From Procambarus clarkii (lineage: Eukaryota > Arthropoda > Malacostraca > Decapoda > Cambaridae), in assembly GCF_040958095.1 (NCBI RefSeq), contig NC_091198.1:34252689-34316688 (forward strand): a DNA stretch of 64,000 bases, given 5' to 3'. Both the position numbers and the translations under genes were made by a program. This document shows positions 31,421-41,403 of the stretch, in pieces. Position 1 is the first letter of the stretch. Each line of letters starts with the position of its first letter. The notes beneath the pieces are model-generated. The model did not search any database. It was given only the letters and a program-made list of their open reading frames with translations, and was not told where the DNA came from.

Positions 31421-32145
31421 ACCCAGCCAATAACACTCCCTTACCCTGGGCAAGACTGAAAGCCCTAGACCACCGACATACCCCAAAGGGATAAGACAAC
31501 ATCATGCATGAAGTCCTAAAACGGGGAGTGATTATCTTAACACCCCAAGGAAGATATCCCTGACATGCAAGGGCAGTACTCACTAAGCACCTAAGGAAGG
31601 AAGGTCACCCTAGCCTGTACATTAAGACACCTGGCCACCACACCATACATAGCTGGTACAGCTACACAAGGCAATAATCCAGAACAGGAACTTGTAGCCA
31701 GAGGTGACTGTCTGACCATTAGCACATCAGTTCAAGAACTGGAGTGGTGGGCTGCTGGTTTACCTTCCCCTCTCAAATGGGGGAGGGGGGGATAATGCTA
31801 ACGAGCAGAAGAGCTAGTTGCCGAAGTGTTGCTTGTTGGGGTTCTTTCTAAGGGGAGTTATTTTTATCTTTTCAGATGTAGATTGCACAGGTTAACCAGA
31901 CACGTCCGTTTTGATTCGCCTACTTTTCTGGGTCCTTTCCTGGTCGATGGCAATTATGACATACTTTAAATGTAAAGTGCTCATAGGCCATTGCTCCCTG
32001 CGCCTCTCAGAGGGGGGCCAGGTTCTGGCTCGTAGTCCCCGGTAGGCATAAGGACTCCTGTGACTGATGCCCTTAAACTGATATAGCACATACCAGCTCA
32101 GATAGCTTCAGGGAGCCAATGGGGCTCCCCACATTAAAAGTATTT
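31421..32145 (-). mobile_element. DIRS-like fossil, 5' end fragment
   Basis: Matches the 5' non-coding end of DIRS copies in reverse orientation (compare 56640-57683): gag-proximal blocks, the GGCCATTGCTCCC block, and a closing GGGAGCC...GGGGCTCCCC. It abuts the larger DIRS copy head to head at about 31420. No coding part is recognised. Confidence 0.65.
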
Positions 32146-32307
32146 TTAGGTTAATGTATCTGGATGTCTGGAACAGATTAATTAAATTTACATTATTTCT
32201 TATGGGAAAATTTAATTCGGTGTACAAATTTTTGGATTACGATCCGTCTCTTGGTATGGATAAAATTTACAGACCAAGGTTCCACTATACTGTATATAGT
32301 TTTTTAG

Positions 32308-32369
32308 TGAACAAATCCACAAGAGCCGTCACGAGGGTTCGAACCTATGTCCGAGAGGATCCCAGACAA
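32308..32369 (-). repeat. SINE-3 (tRNA-like) fragment, left of piggyBac-B
   Basis: On the minus strand: GTCTGGGATCCTCTCGGACA, then B-box-like GGTTCGAACCC and CTTGTGGATTTGTTCA. The same sequence occurs in the opposite orientation at 33899. The head abuts the TTAA at 32370-32373. Confidence 0.75.
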
Positions 32370-32373
32370 TTAA

Positions 32374-33894
32374 CCACTTAACTGCGCCAACCGAGTATTC
32401 TCAGTCGACGGGAAACTGCGCCAACCGAGAAAGCTCTTTGATTTTTCGGTACCAATTCTAAATGTGTACAAGGTTGGTTGTGTACAAAATGGACTCTTAG
32501 GACCTCCAGTGAGAGGCAGCCATCTTGGAAAAAAATTCCAGAATGCCCTGGTCAAGGCCTGGTCAAGGACTGGGCTGCGGGGACACTAAAAAACCCCAAA
32601 TCATCTCAAGATAACCTCAAGATAATCAAGCCCTAGGGCTGCTGACTGGCTTAGTACTGAATGAACAACCATGGGTGGCACACGCGCCTCTGGCTCCCAA
32701 ACACCTGTCTGACGCGGTGTTGAAAGATAACGCTCTGTCGGTGAAATTCAAACCTTATTGTTTGAAGAACATAAGGGTCATAATATTGGTGAAGTTAGGT
32801 GCAATAAGGACCTAACACAAAGGTTGGATGCAAGTGATACAGCACCTATGAGGACGATACAGCGAGCGTATCCAGTTGTAGCTCTGAGCCTCACCCTTGC
32901 AATCCTATGCTATCTCCAATTTATTTACATGATACATTGATGAATCGTTTTCTGCTTTCAGTAATGATGCATCTGATACAAGTAGCATAGATGAACAGTG
33001 TTAGCGGCTTCGATGGTGGTGTTTTCCATAGATATTTTCAACAATACCTGAATCTCTTCCTAACTGACTGGACACTCTTTGAGGCAAGCCGAGTCTCTTC
33101 CTGTGTGGGACCATACAAAGTGATCTTTTCAAGACTTCCTTACAAACTGATCTTTTCCTGTAATCTTTTCAATACTACCTTATGCTTTACAAGCTTGGCT
33201 ACATACAGCCTACAAGTACTAAAGCCAAGGGTGTACGTGAGTACGTTATTTGCAAACACACAGAATGGAGAAACAGGAAGCGAAAATTTATCTGTACCTG
33301 GTGCACTGAAAGCGAAAGTCGCGCTGTGTACCATGGACTACTTCGTTGATTATTACTCACTTCCTGAAGTACTGAGTGTGTAATACAGTGTGTTACTGTG
33401 TAAATAGTGTGTGAAACTGTACATATTGTAATTTTTGTGATTTTTAACAGGTAATATTGCGACAATAAACATTTATTATGGAAACATTACAGACACATGT
33501 AATCACAGTTTCATGGAACATGAACGTTCTACTGTATACATATTGTAAAGGACACAAATATGCATCATATACAATAAAAAAATAAATAAAACTGCATTGG
33601 AAATACATAAAACAAATAATTGAAAATATATCTGTGGCAACACTCAGTGCTTGAATGGCACGCGCGACCATGTCTGGGTGATTCACGCACGGGCGACCAG
33701 GCCCTGGTGAGGTCACAGCACACCTTGTCCACGTCCCTACAGCAAAAGTAAGTGGAATTTGGTATTTATTTTTACATAGACATGTTCAGGGAAGGGAATG
33801 TATCATTTTACGAAGAAAAAAGGAATTTTTTGGGAACACTTTATTTCATGCACACCGGGGGGAATTTCACAATAAACTCAGCGCAGCATGGTGG
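32374..33894 (+). mobile_element. piggyBac-B copy 2, both ends present, core deleted
   Basis: Element of 1521 bp between TTAA at 32370-32373 and 33895-33898. Ends: CCACTTAACTGCGCC (left) and CCACCATGCTGCGC (right, complement). It matches piggyBac-B copy 1 in two blocks either side of the sequence missing there. The transposase survives only as an acidic N-terminal trace near 32940 and the Cys-rich C-terminus near 33235-33310 (CXXC pairs around KHTEWRNRKRK). It cannot encode an active enzyme. A SINE-1 3' fragment (32550-32633) is nested inside. Confidence 0.85.
32550..32633 (+). repeat. SINE-1 copy d, 3' fragment
   Basis: Contains GGCCTGGTCAAGGACTGGG, GGGGACACTAAAA and the CTCAAGATAACCTCAAGATAA tail only. 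piggyBac-B copy 1 has GAATGCCCTAGGG uninterrupted at the same place (15251-15263), which sets the insertion, with CCCT repeated at both ends. It inserted already 5'-truncated. Confidence 0.88.
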
Positions 33895-33898
33895 TTAA

Positions 33899-34040
33899 GG
33901 CAGCGTCTGGGATCCTCTCGGACATAGGTTTGAACCCTCATCACGGCCCTTGTGGATTTGTTCATTTGATGCATCACACTATTGTGATTTTCTATGTGTA
34001 TTTTTTTAGTCCCTTGTCAACATCAGTAACTTCCCTGTGT
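33899..34040 (+). repeat. SINE-3 (tRNA-like), right of piggyBac-B
   Basis: Begins at the TTAA (33895-33898) with GGCAGCGTCTGGGATCCTCT, then B box GGTTTGAACCC, CCTTGTGGATTTGTTCATTT and GATGCATCACACTATTGTGA. The head may extend a few bases into the piggyBac end (GCATGGTGGTTAAGGCAG resembles a tRNA A box). The 3' limit is approximate. Confidence 0.75.
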
Positions 34041-34155
34041 GTATGGAGAATGACGACTATCCTACCTACAAAGGAATTCTTCATAGACTTTAACCGTGCT
34101 CCACCAACTCCATACTATACTTGACCTCTATCCAATCTCTACAATATCATATTAA

Positions 34156-35045
34156 CACTTTGGCGTACCCCGCGCGCCACCCCTTAACTGTGCGATTTGG
34201 GTCCCAGGGTGTCACAGGAGCGCGCGTAAATTTTGAAAAGTGTATACTCTCTTCAACTTTGTCACCTTAATTCTCGTCCTACGAGATTAAATTTGGTATC
34301 ATTGTGTTCGCAATAAAATTTTCTACAGCACTAAATGCATATAAACTCCAAAAGCCAGGCTAATTACCCGCAGCAAACAGAGAAAGTGCGAATGAGTTAC
34401 CCAGGAGCGCGCAAACGCGATAAAATGTTTTCACTATTTTCACTCTGGTCACCTCAATTTTCGTCCTAGGTCTTTCATTTTGGTCTCAATGGGTTCGCAA
34501 TAGAATTCTCTAGAGGAACATTAGCATATAAAATAAAAAACCTGGTCACGCTCCAACCGCCGACGAGTTGAAGACGGGCCACGCGTTAGCCGCGAGTGAG
34601 CGCTCAGACGCCTTCCAGCTACATTCCCAATTCCCGCCCCTTTCAAGCCTTTCTTTCGCAATTTTCTTCCTGGAAAGGCCTTGTTCATGATCACTATCCA
34701 TCGTGGAGTAAGCGTAGATAGTTTCTAAAGCCGCAGTAAGAAATATAGCCACGGAAAATAGCAGAAATGTTCACACGTTTGAGATGCGAGGGGAGGCGAC
34801 ATTGGTCACAACAGTGGAGCGAAAACAATGGGCCCACGGCGTGTGCCAAGCCGCCTGAGGGCCACGAGGCTCAACAAAGAAAATGGGAAGACATCGGCGC
34901 CCATTTTAAAACCAGTCCCCCCAAAACTGGATAAAAACCTGATTTTTGGCGATTATTTAAAGTGGATGACACAATGCTGCGTCATCCCCGGTATTACCGC
35001 CAGTAAACGGATGACGCAATGCTGCGTCATGCCCGGGCGAAAGTG
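34156..35045. mobile_element. piggyBac-type MITE (family D), 890 bp, TTAA-flanked
   Basis: Between TTAA at 34152-34155 and 35046-35049. Ends CACTTTGGCGTACCCCGCG (left) and CACTTTCGCCCGGGC (right, complement). No transposase. Two copies of the shared internal motif lie on the minus strand (near 34290-34325 and 34475-34515). Near the right end the sequence GATGAC.CAATGCTGCGTCAT occurs twice (34964 and 35011). Lies in the ECHS1 last intron. Confidence 0.85.
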
Positions 35046-35169
35046 TTAAATTGGGTATTAATTTTCAATAAGACATTGCCACATTTTTTCTCTCCTGATT
35101 AATACAAGATTCAGTATTGCTGGGATATAAAGTTATCTTACTCATACTTTCCTTTAGAGGTAGATACAC

Positions 35170-35295
35170 AAATGCCCTCAGGCTAGGGCACTTATGCCCT
35201 AGTCTGAGGGCATTTATGAATCTGCGACTAATTTATGTATCGGCGACATTTACGTATCTGAGACTAATAAGTGCAAACAAACTGCACTTATTAGT
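35170..35295. repeat. Two adjacent hairpins in the ECHS1 intron
   Basis: Hairpin 1: arms 35170-35190 and 35195-35215 (21 bp, one mismatch, 4-nt loop). Hairpin 2: perfect 13-bp arms ACTAATAAGTGCA (35263-35275) and its complement (35283-35295), 7-nt loop. No coding sequence. Could be relics of small inverted-repeat elements. Confidence 0.75.
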
Positions 35296-35756
35296 GAGGT
35301 GTTGGAGGCACACTTCATACATAACTTCAAATTCAATTAACGAAGCCTAAAAGGCTTGGGAACTTGTACACTGTTGGTTTTAAGTTTAAAATGCAGGCCC
35401 AAAGAGTTGATGCTGAACCCCCATAAGTATAAAAATGTTAAAGCACATGCTACTTCAGGCTATTTCCTGTTCTTCCCTGTGCGTGACCGGTCAACTGGTA
35501 CTACACACATCATCTTAAATTTTCAGTCACACCAGAATAAGTGCGACAGTGGAATCCACAAAAATTTACATGGATGCTGCCTCCATTCACAACTTTAAGA
35601 GCAAATACAGCACAAAACCTAAACACGAGATTTAATAGCTTACTACAGTAGACATAAAAAAAGCTTGGAGGCAGGGCATATAGGGATAAATCACATTCAT
35701 CATTGTCACTGATAGATAAGATAGGCACACTCACAAATGGTAATAAATATACTCAC

Positions 35757-35824
35757 AGTAGCAAAGGTGCAATGGAACAATCTCTTCTCAAAGTGGAGGC
35801 CTTCACTCAGAGGTAGCTCATAAG
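35757..35824 (-). CDS. ECHS1: ECHS1 penultimate coding exon
   Basis: 68-nt exon on the minus strand with acceptor TTTTACACTTTCAG and donor GTGAGT. After two bases completing the previous codon it reads YELPLSEGLHFEKRLFHC then TFAT, matching vertebrate ECHS1 (FEMTLTEG.KLEKKLFYSTFAT). It continues in phase 0 into the terminal exon at 25524-25589, giving an unbroken C-terminus. This part forms C-terminal helices used in subunit packing of crotonase-family proteins. No upstream ECHS1 exon was found to the right in this window, so the preceding intron runs at least 28 kb. Confidence 0.93.
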
Positions 35825-36384
35825 CTGAAAGTGTAAAATAATATGTATTATATTCATCAGGTGCAAAGGAGTAAACTGATTTTGAAACCACACTACTGTA
35901 TTTTAAATATTTTCCTGAACAACAAAAATTGTTGTGAAAATAAGTACGTATGAGGGAACTGAGAATTTAGTTAGCAATGAACGAGAGGAGTTCAAAGTCA
36001 AGATTTTGTGGATCAGATATTTGCATCAAGACAACTAGAAGAAAAAGCCTATTAGGAAATTATAAGGTTTAAATGGCCATTATGGAGATTTTAGAATGTT
36101 AATAACACTTTACCCTACAGCTGCACATGTTGAACAGGAACAGTTGCGGCATATCTGACCACATTGCGCAAGTCAGAAATGATTTAGAGAGGAGTATAAT
36201 ATTCAAAAATCCTACGCAGGTACTAGTTCGGTACCGTGTGGTACTGGTACTAGAACACATGGCCGTGGTGTTGGTGGTGTCACCAACAGAACAGGTGTAC
36301 TTTCAAAGTACAAGGATACCTAAGTTTTTGTAGTTAATCCATTCCCAAAGACAGTACGAAAACCGAAATGAATTTTTCCATAAA
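35825..36384 (-). other. ECHS1 intron sequence, no element recognised
   Basis: AT-rich intronic sequence upstream of the penultimate exon. Contains a GTGGTACTGGTACTAG run and a GGTGTTGGTGGTGTCACC palindrome-like stretch, but no coding exon or known repeat. Confidence 0.4.
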
Positions 36385-38345
36385 ACCAGCGTTGAATGTA
36401 ATGAAACGCCATTTGCTGGGTTAGACCCGGAGGCTCCCTGGAGCTTATCCTGGCTGATATGTTAATGTCAGACTTTGGCATCAGTTATGTGTATGGAGTT
36501 CTATGGGCCTACCGGAAGCATGGTAGGAAGCATGGTGTGGTTGGAAGCATTCTATGTCTGCCATCGACCGGGACAGGCACCCAGAAAGGTAAGCGTCCCG
36601 AAACAAATCCCAATTCTGGTGAAAATTGCTACCACAAGCTGAACAAGTGGATAGAACTCCCCTAAAAGAAACGAGCAAAAGATCATGACGTTACAAGTCG
36701 CCGCACCACTGACTGCGCAGCTCCCCATCTCCCTGGGAGGGGGAAGGAGCCCCAGACCTACTGCACTGGCTATACACCTGTTCTGAGGCTGGATGTCAAA
36801 AAATGCAAAAAACCTCCGTCCCTCCCTCCCTCCGGTCGGGAGGGATGCCGGGGAACCTTCGGGTCTCACCCAGAAAATGGCGTTTCATTACATTCAACGC
36901 TGCTTTTCTGGGGGAGCCTCTTCGGCTCCCCAGAGCTAACTACCCACAGAGGAAATAAGAGAGACCTATCCGGGAGGAGGTCGCTGCACACTCAACTCAA
37001 AGTCGAGACAACTGGCTGCAACTGCCAACCCAAGGTAACATAAGCCAGAAATGGGCCCGGGAACGACCACGAGATATCGAGCAGCCAGGACCCTGTACGA
37101 CCGCCAAAAGCCCCGTGGCCAAGTGTCAGCCAGGACATGTCGCCAAGACGGCAGCAAGAGCAGCGAATCTACGAACGTCATGGGCACAGGGATAGAACGC
37201 AGGCTGGCTAGCTTTAATAACACGGCGGACAACCTGGGAGACCCTCACCCACAAATAGGGAAGAAGGGAACCAGATCAATCCAAAGCACGCCCCGAACAC
37301 AGAAGCTGTGGAGCGCAAATAACAGCGGAGGGCCGCAACCGGACACAAAACACGATGCACCCCCAGCCCGACCAACCAAACACCAACAAACCAAGGACCC
37401 CTCCGGAAAGCAGCAGTCTCATTCTGTGCTAGAAAAGAGGGAGACGGCCACAACCGAACAAACCTATCGCCATGACCGAAGGAGCAGAAACCCCTGCGCC
37501 GGAGGAGAGCAGGAAGCTCAACGACCCAACCCCTAGAGGCAAATGCCAACAGGAAAAGAGCCTTCGAGAAACAAACCCGAACCAAAAGGGCTGCAACAAA
37601 CCGAGGATAAGAAGAAAGAACACGCAATCCAAAGACCAGGACAGCTCAGGAGGCGCATGAGCAAGCCGGAGATGAAACAAAGCAGGAGACAGCTTACGAA
37701 ACGGCGCAGAAGTAACACCAAGACCGAAAGCAAGCTGAAGCGGCTCCGCCAACGCCGTACGAAACGAGGCGACAGTATGCGGCAAGAAGACGGCCCCAAA
37801 CTTCTACTAGAAAAAGACAAGGCAACACCAACAAATGCAGCTACCTAGGATGGGACAGAAGGAAAAGGAAGGACCGCCAAAAAAAACCATACTGCCGCCA
37901 AGAAGAAGCACGCAGGTGGGACACCAACAACGAAGCCACCTGACCACCAACCTAAGTTGAGAGACTCGAGGCAGAACCTCAACAGCCCTGTCAAGGTTCA
38001 TTCGAGCCTAGGAAGAGGCGGAGCTGCGGGAAGATCTCGGGTGTGACCACCGAGCAAGCACAGCCGGAAACCCAAGCCGGCAAAGGAGGAGATGGAACGT
38101 TTGACGAACAGAAAACTTCCCAACGTGAGCAAGCTCGCCAGAAGATCCGAGACTACGGGTCCGACGCCAGAGAAGGGACACCACGAGATCCTGAAAATGC
38201 CAACAGGCAGGGCAAGCTAGGAAAACAGGAACCCAAACCTGGCAACAGAAGGGCCAAAAGCCACAAACAAAACACACAACAGTGTGTAGGAGAAAACGAG
38301 AAAAAGAAAAAACAAGAAAAGAGAAATTCTCCAAAAAGAATTCAA
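36385..38345 (-). mobile_element. DIRS-like fossil, short copy (same layout as 16438-18403)
   Basis: Starts ACCAGCGTTGAATGTAATG with a terminal repeat unit (36388-36903), then a tyrosine-recombinase-related segment (about 36960-37830, minus) and a non-coding segment to about 38345. The coding part is broken. It shares its internal organisation with 16438-18403, so the shortened form was probably copied as such. Confidence 0.8.
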
Positions 38346-38889
38346 GCATGATCATTATTAGGCAGGAGACACTGGTAAACTGAGTGTGGTGGACCCATAC
38401 ACGTGTATGAACAAACTCCAAACACCGAGGCAAACAACGAGTACCGAATCGAATTTTTCGGAGAAATTTGAAAAACCGAGTACCAAAAAATACGAGAACA
38501 GGGGGCATACTAGAACCGAGGTTCCACTGTACATCTGCACACCAAGTAAGGCAAAGTAGGGAGATTGAGTGTGAACTTTGTGCCACAAATTCCAACATTT
38601 GATGATACAGATGTTGGGGTTATTGACCTTTTCCCTTATATGATTCATATGAACTACTGTATTTTTGGTACACTTTGACAAGCCACGCATGGCACATAAT
38701 GCTCAGAAAACAAAGAGGTATGCTCACAAGCTCAATGGAACAGAGGATATAACACCATATTCACAATTGCAGCAGTGGAGGAACACCACAGTACCAAAAT
38801 TTTGTGTGTTTTTTGCTCTCTCTATGACGAAGCATTCAGTGAAACATGTAATCCAGTAAAACATGTAAGGCCTTGGTAAGTTAGGCAGG
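38346..38889. other. Unassigned 540 bp between DIRS copies
   Basis: AT-rich. A plus-strand frame of 64 codons at 38665-38859 has ordinary amino-acid composition but no recognised family and no flanking splice signals that I trust. A poly-A/T-biased stretch with no inverted repeats. Presumably intron. Confidence 0.3.
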
Positions 38890-40819
38890 CCACCACCCTC
38901 CAGCTCTTTTACTGATGTAGTCGTGCTGAGTGGTCGCTGTCACTCTGGCTCCATGTTCTCGTTTTCTTTGGTGTTTCGCCCTTGCAGCAGTGTCATGAAA
39001 CGAATGTGCGCATGTTACCAGGAGTTTCGAGTACTGGAGCAGCATGTGCCTAAGGCTTTCTTTCCTAGGTGCTCCGTGAGTACAATACTGCCCTTGCATC
39101 TCAGGGTAATCTTCCCTGTGGCATTTGGGAAACACTCCCCATTAGAGGACCTTCTTCGCTTGTGGTTGTTCTTACCCTTGGGGTGAGTTGGGAGTCTTGG
39201 GCTTTCTGCCTTGCCCCCAGGTAGGGGCGTGTTTGTTTGCTGTTGGGGCACACTGTGGCTAGCACAACCTGTATTGCTATCATGCGGCGGCAAATGTTTC
39301 TCTCTGGCTGTTAGTTGTGAGGTTTGGGGGAGTCTTTCGTTTTCACTTTGGAATTTTAGCCTGTTGTGGCAGTGGAGGTCTGCCTAGCTCCTTATTAGGC
39401 TTAGCCTAAGTTGTGGTGGTGGTCATCTTCTGTTGCCCCCAAGGTATCACAACTGCTACTTGCAGTCAGTTTGCCTGCTTCGGACAGGGTTTATCGGCTT
39501 AACTGGCCCCAGTGCCTGGGCTTCCCATGGGGCTTATTCACTCTACGGGCCCTGCAAAACCCATGGGCTCGGTCGTACCTTCGTGGTACTTCCGAGCTCA
39601 CTCTCGCCTTGGGCGAAATTGTGGGTTGTCCATCGCCCCTGCCTCAGGGAGACGAACATCCATCATGCTGCCTGTGGGTCGGGGACACTTGTGACCCAGG
39701 GTCTGGCGGGATTTGTTCCCCGCTAGTGCACCTATTATTTATTTCCTTCTTTAGTGATCTTTGGGATCAGGCGGCAGCCGTGTTGCACGATCGGTTCTCC
39801 TTATTGCAACAGGCCAGGTTGGTTGCCTAGTTGCAAGCCCATGCAGCTGCCCCGCTTGGGTTTTTGGGCATTGGTTGTTTCGGTCTTGGTTCAGGCCTTG
39901 GTTCAGTCTTTTCCTCCTCCCCTTTTTCCAGCTCCCAAATGTCTGAGGGGTTTGGAGTTGGGGCGGGTTTTTGTTCTTCGGGGGCTGCCCCTTCCAATGT
40001 GGTGAAACCCCCTCTTTCCCACCAGGACTTCTGCGTCGATCCAGCAAACTCTTCTTCGAAGCCTATTCCCTGGACTCTGCCTTCCCTTTTGGGGCGGTCG
40101 GCATGGATAAGGGCTCTGCCTCCCGGGGCTGCTTCAGCAGGGGAGGTTTTTTTTTGTACCCTCTTTCTCTTTATGAGTGTGTTAGGTGCAGCTCCCCCTC
40201 CCCCACCCCCCAGTTCATTTTCGAGGGCCTTTGGTTTTCTCGGATTTGTTCCTTCTGAGGTTTTCTTCCTCTTGAATTACCTCTGCGGAGGTTCAGGGGG
40301 ATATTCCATGCTTACCTCCTGTGGGACCCGGCTTCCACTTCAGTGCTGGATCCGGTTTCTTTTCAGTTCAGCTCCTCTTCCCATCTTGGGGGCATTCCGT
40401 GGTGCCTATGTTTTCTGGGTGGCAGACTCTTCCTTCTTTCTCTCTGGGCTCAGCGTAGCTATTGTCATACCTGCACTCTTGAGTGGCGGGAGGTTTCCAA
40501 GGTGTTGCTGGTGTTTTTGGGGGGCTCTTTGGAGTTTATCAATGAGTAATCAATGAGTTTATCAATGAGTTTATCAATGAGTGAGGGTGAAGAGTACCTC
40601 TTCACCCTCACACTTCCTTGTGATGTTGGTCTGGTGCAGCTGCATTCTTGGGCTCCCACTCTTTCGGCTGCTTTGGTGGCTGATGACTTCGACCTTTTGG
40701 GCTTTAGGCCACTGTCTTGCATTTCTTTCTTCTTCTGTAGCTGTCTTCGGATTGACTTTTGGAGAAGGTGAGAGCGCGGGGTGGGGAGACCTCGGCTCGG
40801 GTCCTGGTCTCTGCTGCTT
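38890..40819 (+). mobile_element. DIRS-like fossil, 5' and gag-like part
   Basis: Plus-strand partner of the 5' half of the 25700-31420 copy: the same non-coding 5' blocks (TTTCCTAGGTGC, GTACTGCCCTTG) and the gag-like region with CTGAGGGGTTTGGAGTTGGGG. It is broken and ends where the 3' terminus of LINE-B begins (40820). RT, RNase H and recombinase parts are not present. Confidence 0.75.
40545..40613 (+). repeat. Short tandem repeat next to a 14-bp-arm hairpin
   Basis: Four copies of a TTTATCAATGAG-type unit (40537-40582) run directly into GTGAGGGTGAAGAG and its complement (about 40581-40611, 3-nt loop). Local structure inside the DIRS remnant. Confidence 0.7.
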
Positions 40820-40823
40820 GTAA

Positions 40824-41399
40824 TTACCTAAGTGTAGTTACAGGATGAGAGCTACGCTCGTGGTATCCCGCTTCCCAGCACTCTTTGTCATATAACGCTT
40901 TGAAATTACCGACGGTTTTGGCCTCCACCACCTTCTCACTTAACTTGTTCCAACCGTCTACCACTCTGTTTACAAAAGTGAATTTTTGTATATTTCTCCG
41001 GCAGCTTTGTTTCGTTAGTTTAAATCTATGACCTCTTGTTCTTGAAGTTCCGGGTCTCAGGAATTCTTCCCTATCAATTTTATCGATTCCTGTTATTATT
41101 TTGAACGTAGTGATCATATCGCCTCTTTTTCTTCCATCTTCTAGTTTTTGCATATTTAATGCCTCTAACCTCTCCTCGTAGCTCTTGTCCTTCAGTTCTG
41201 AAGCCACTTAGTGGCATGTCGTTGCACCTTTTCCAGTTTGTTGATGTGCTTCTTAAGATATGGGCACCATACAACAGCTGCATATTCCAGCTTTGGTCTA
41301 ATAAAAGTCATGAACAATTTCTTTAGTATTTCGCCATCCATGTATTTAAAAGCAATTCTAAGGTTAGAAAGTGTAGCATAGGCTCCTCCCACAATGTTC
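40824..41399 (-). pseudogene. LINE-B RT C-terminus and 3' UTR, left of piggyBac-A
   Basis: Reads MGGAYATLSNLRIAFKYMDG and LFMTFIRPKLEYAAVVW (41392-41192), then in shifted frame VQNNN.., KFTFVNRVVDGWNKLSEK and VVEAKTVGNFKALYDKECW (41207-40824). It aligns with 50939-51481 of the plus-strand LINE-B fragment. At least one frameshift near 41195-41210 separates the two parts. Confidence 0.88.
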
Positions 41400-41403
41400 T
41401 TAA

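Larger units (their letters stand above)
25590..35756 (-). other. ECHS1: ECHS1 last intron, 10.2 kb, filled with transposons
   Basis: Bounded by donor GTGAGT (35756-35751) and acceptor CAG (25592-25590) on the minus strand. Contents, left to right: a DIRS copy (+), a DIRS 5' fragment (-), inverted SINE-3 copies around piggyBac-B, a TTAA MITE, and two hairpins. Only about 2 kb is sequence not assigned to an element. Confidence 0.85.

Noticed and set aside
38665-38859. 64-codon plus-strand ORF with gene-like composition
   Set aside because: No recognised domain, no reliable splice sites; kept only as unassigned sequence.
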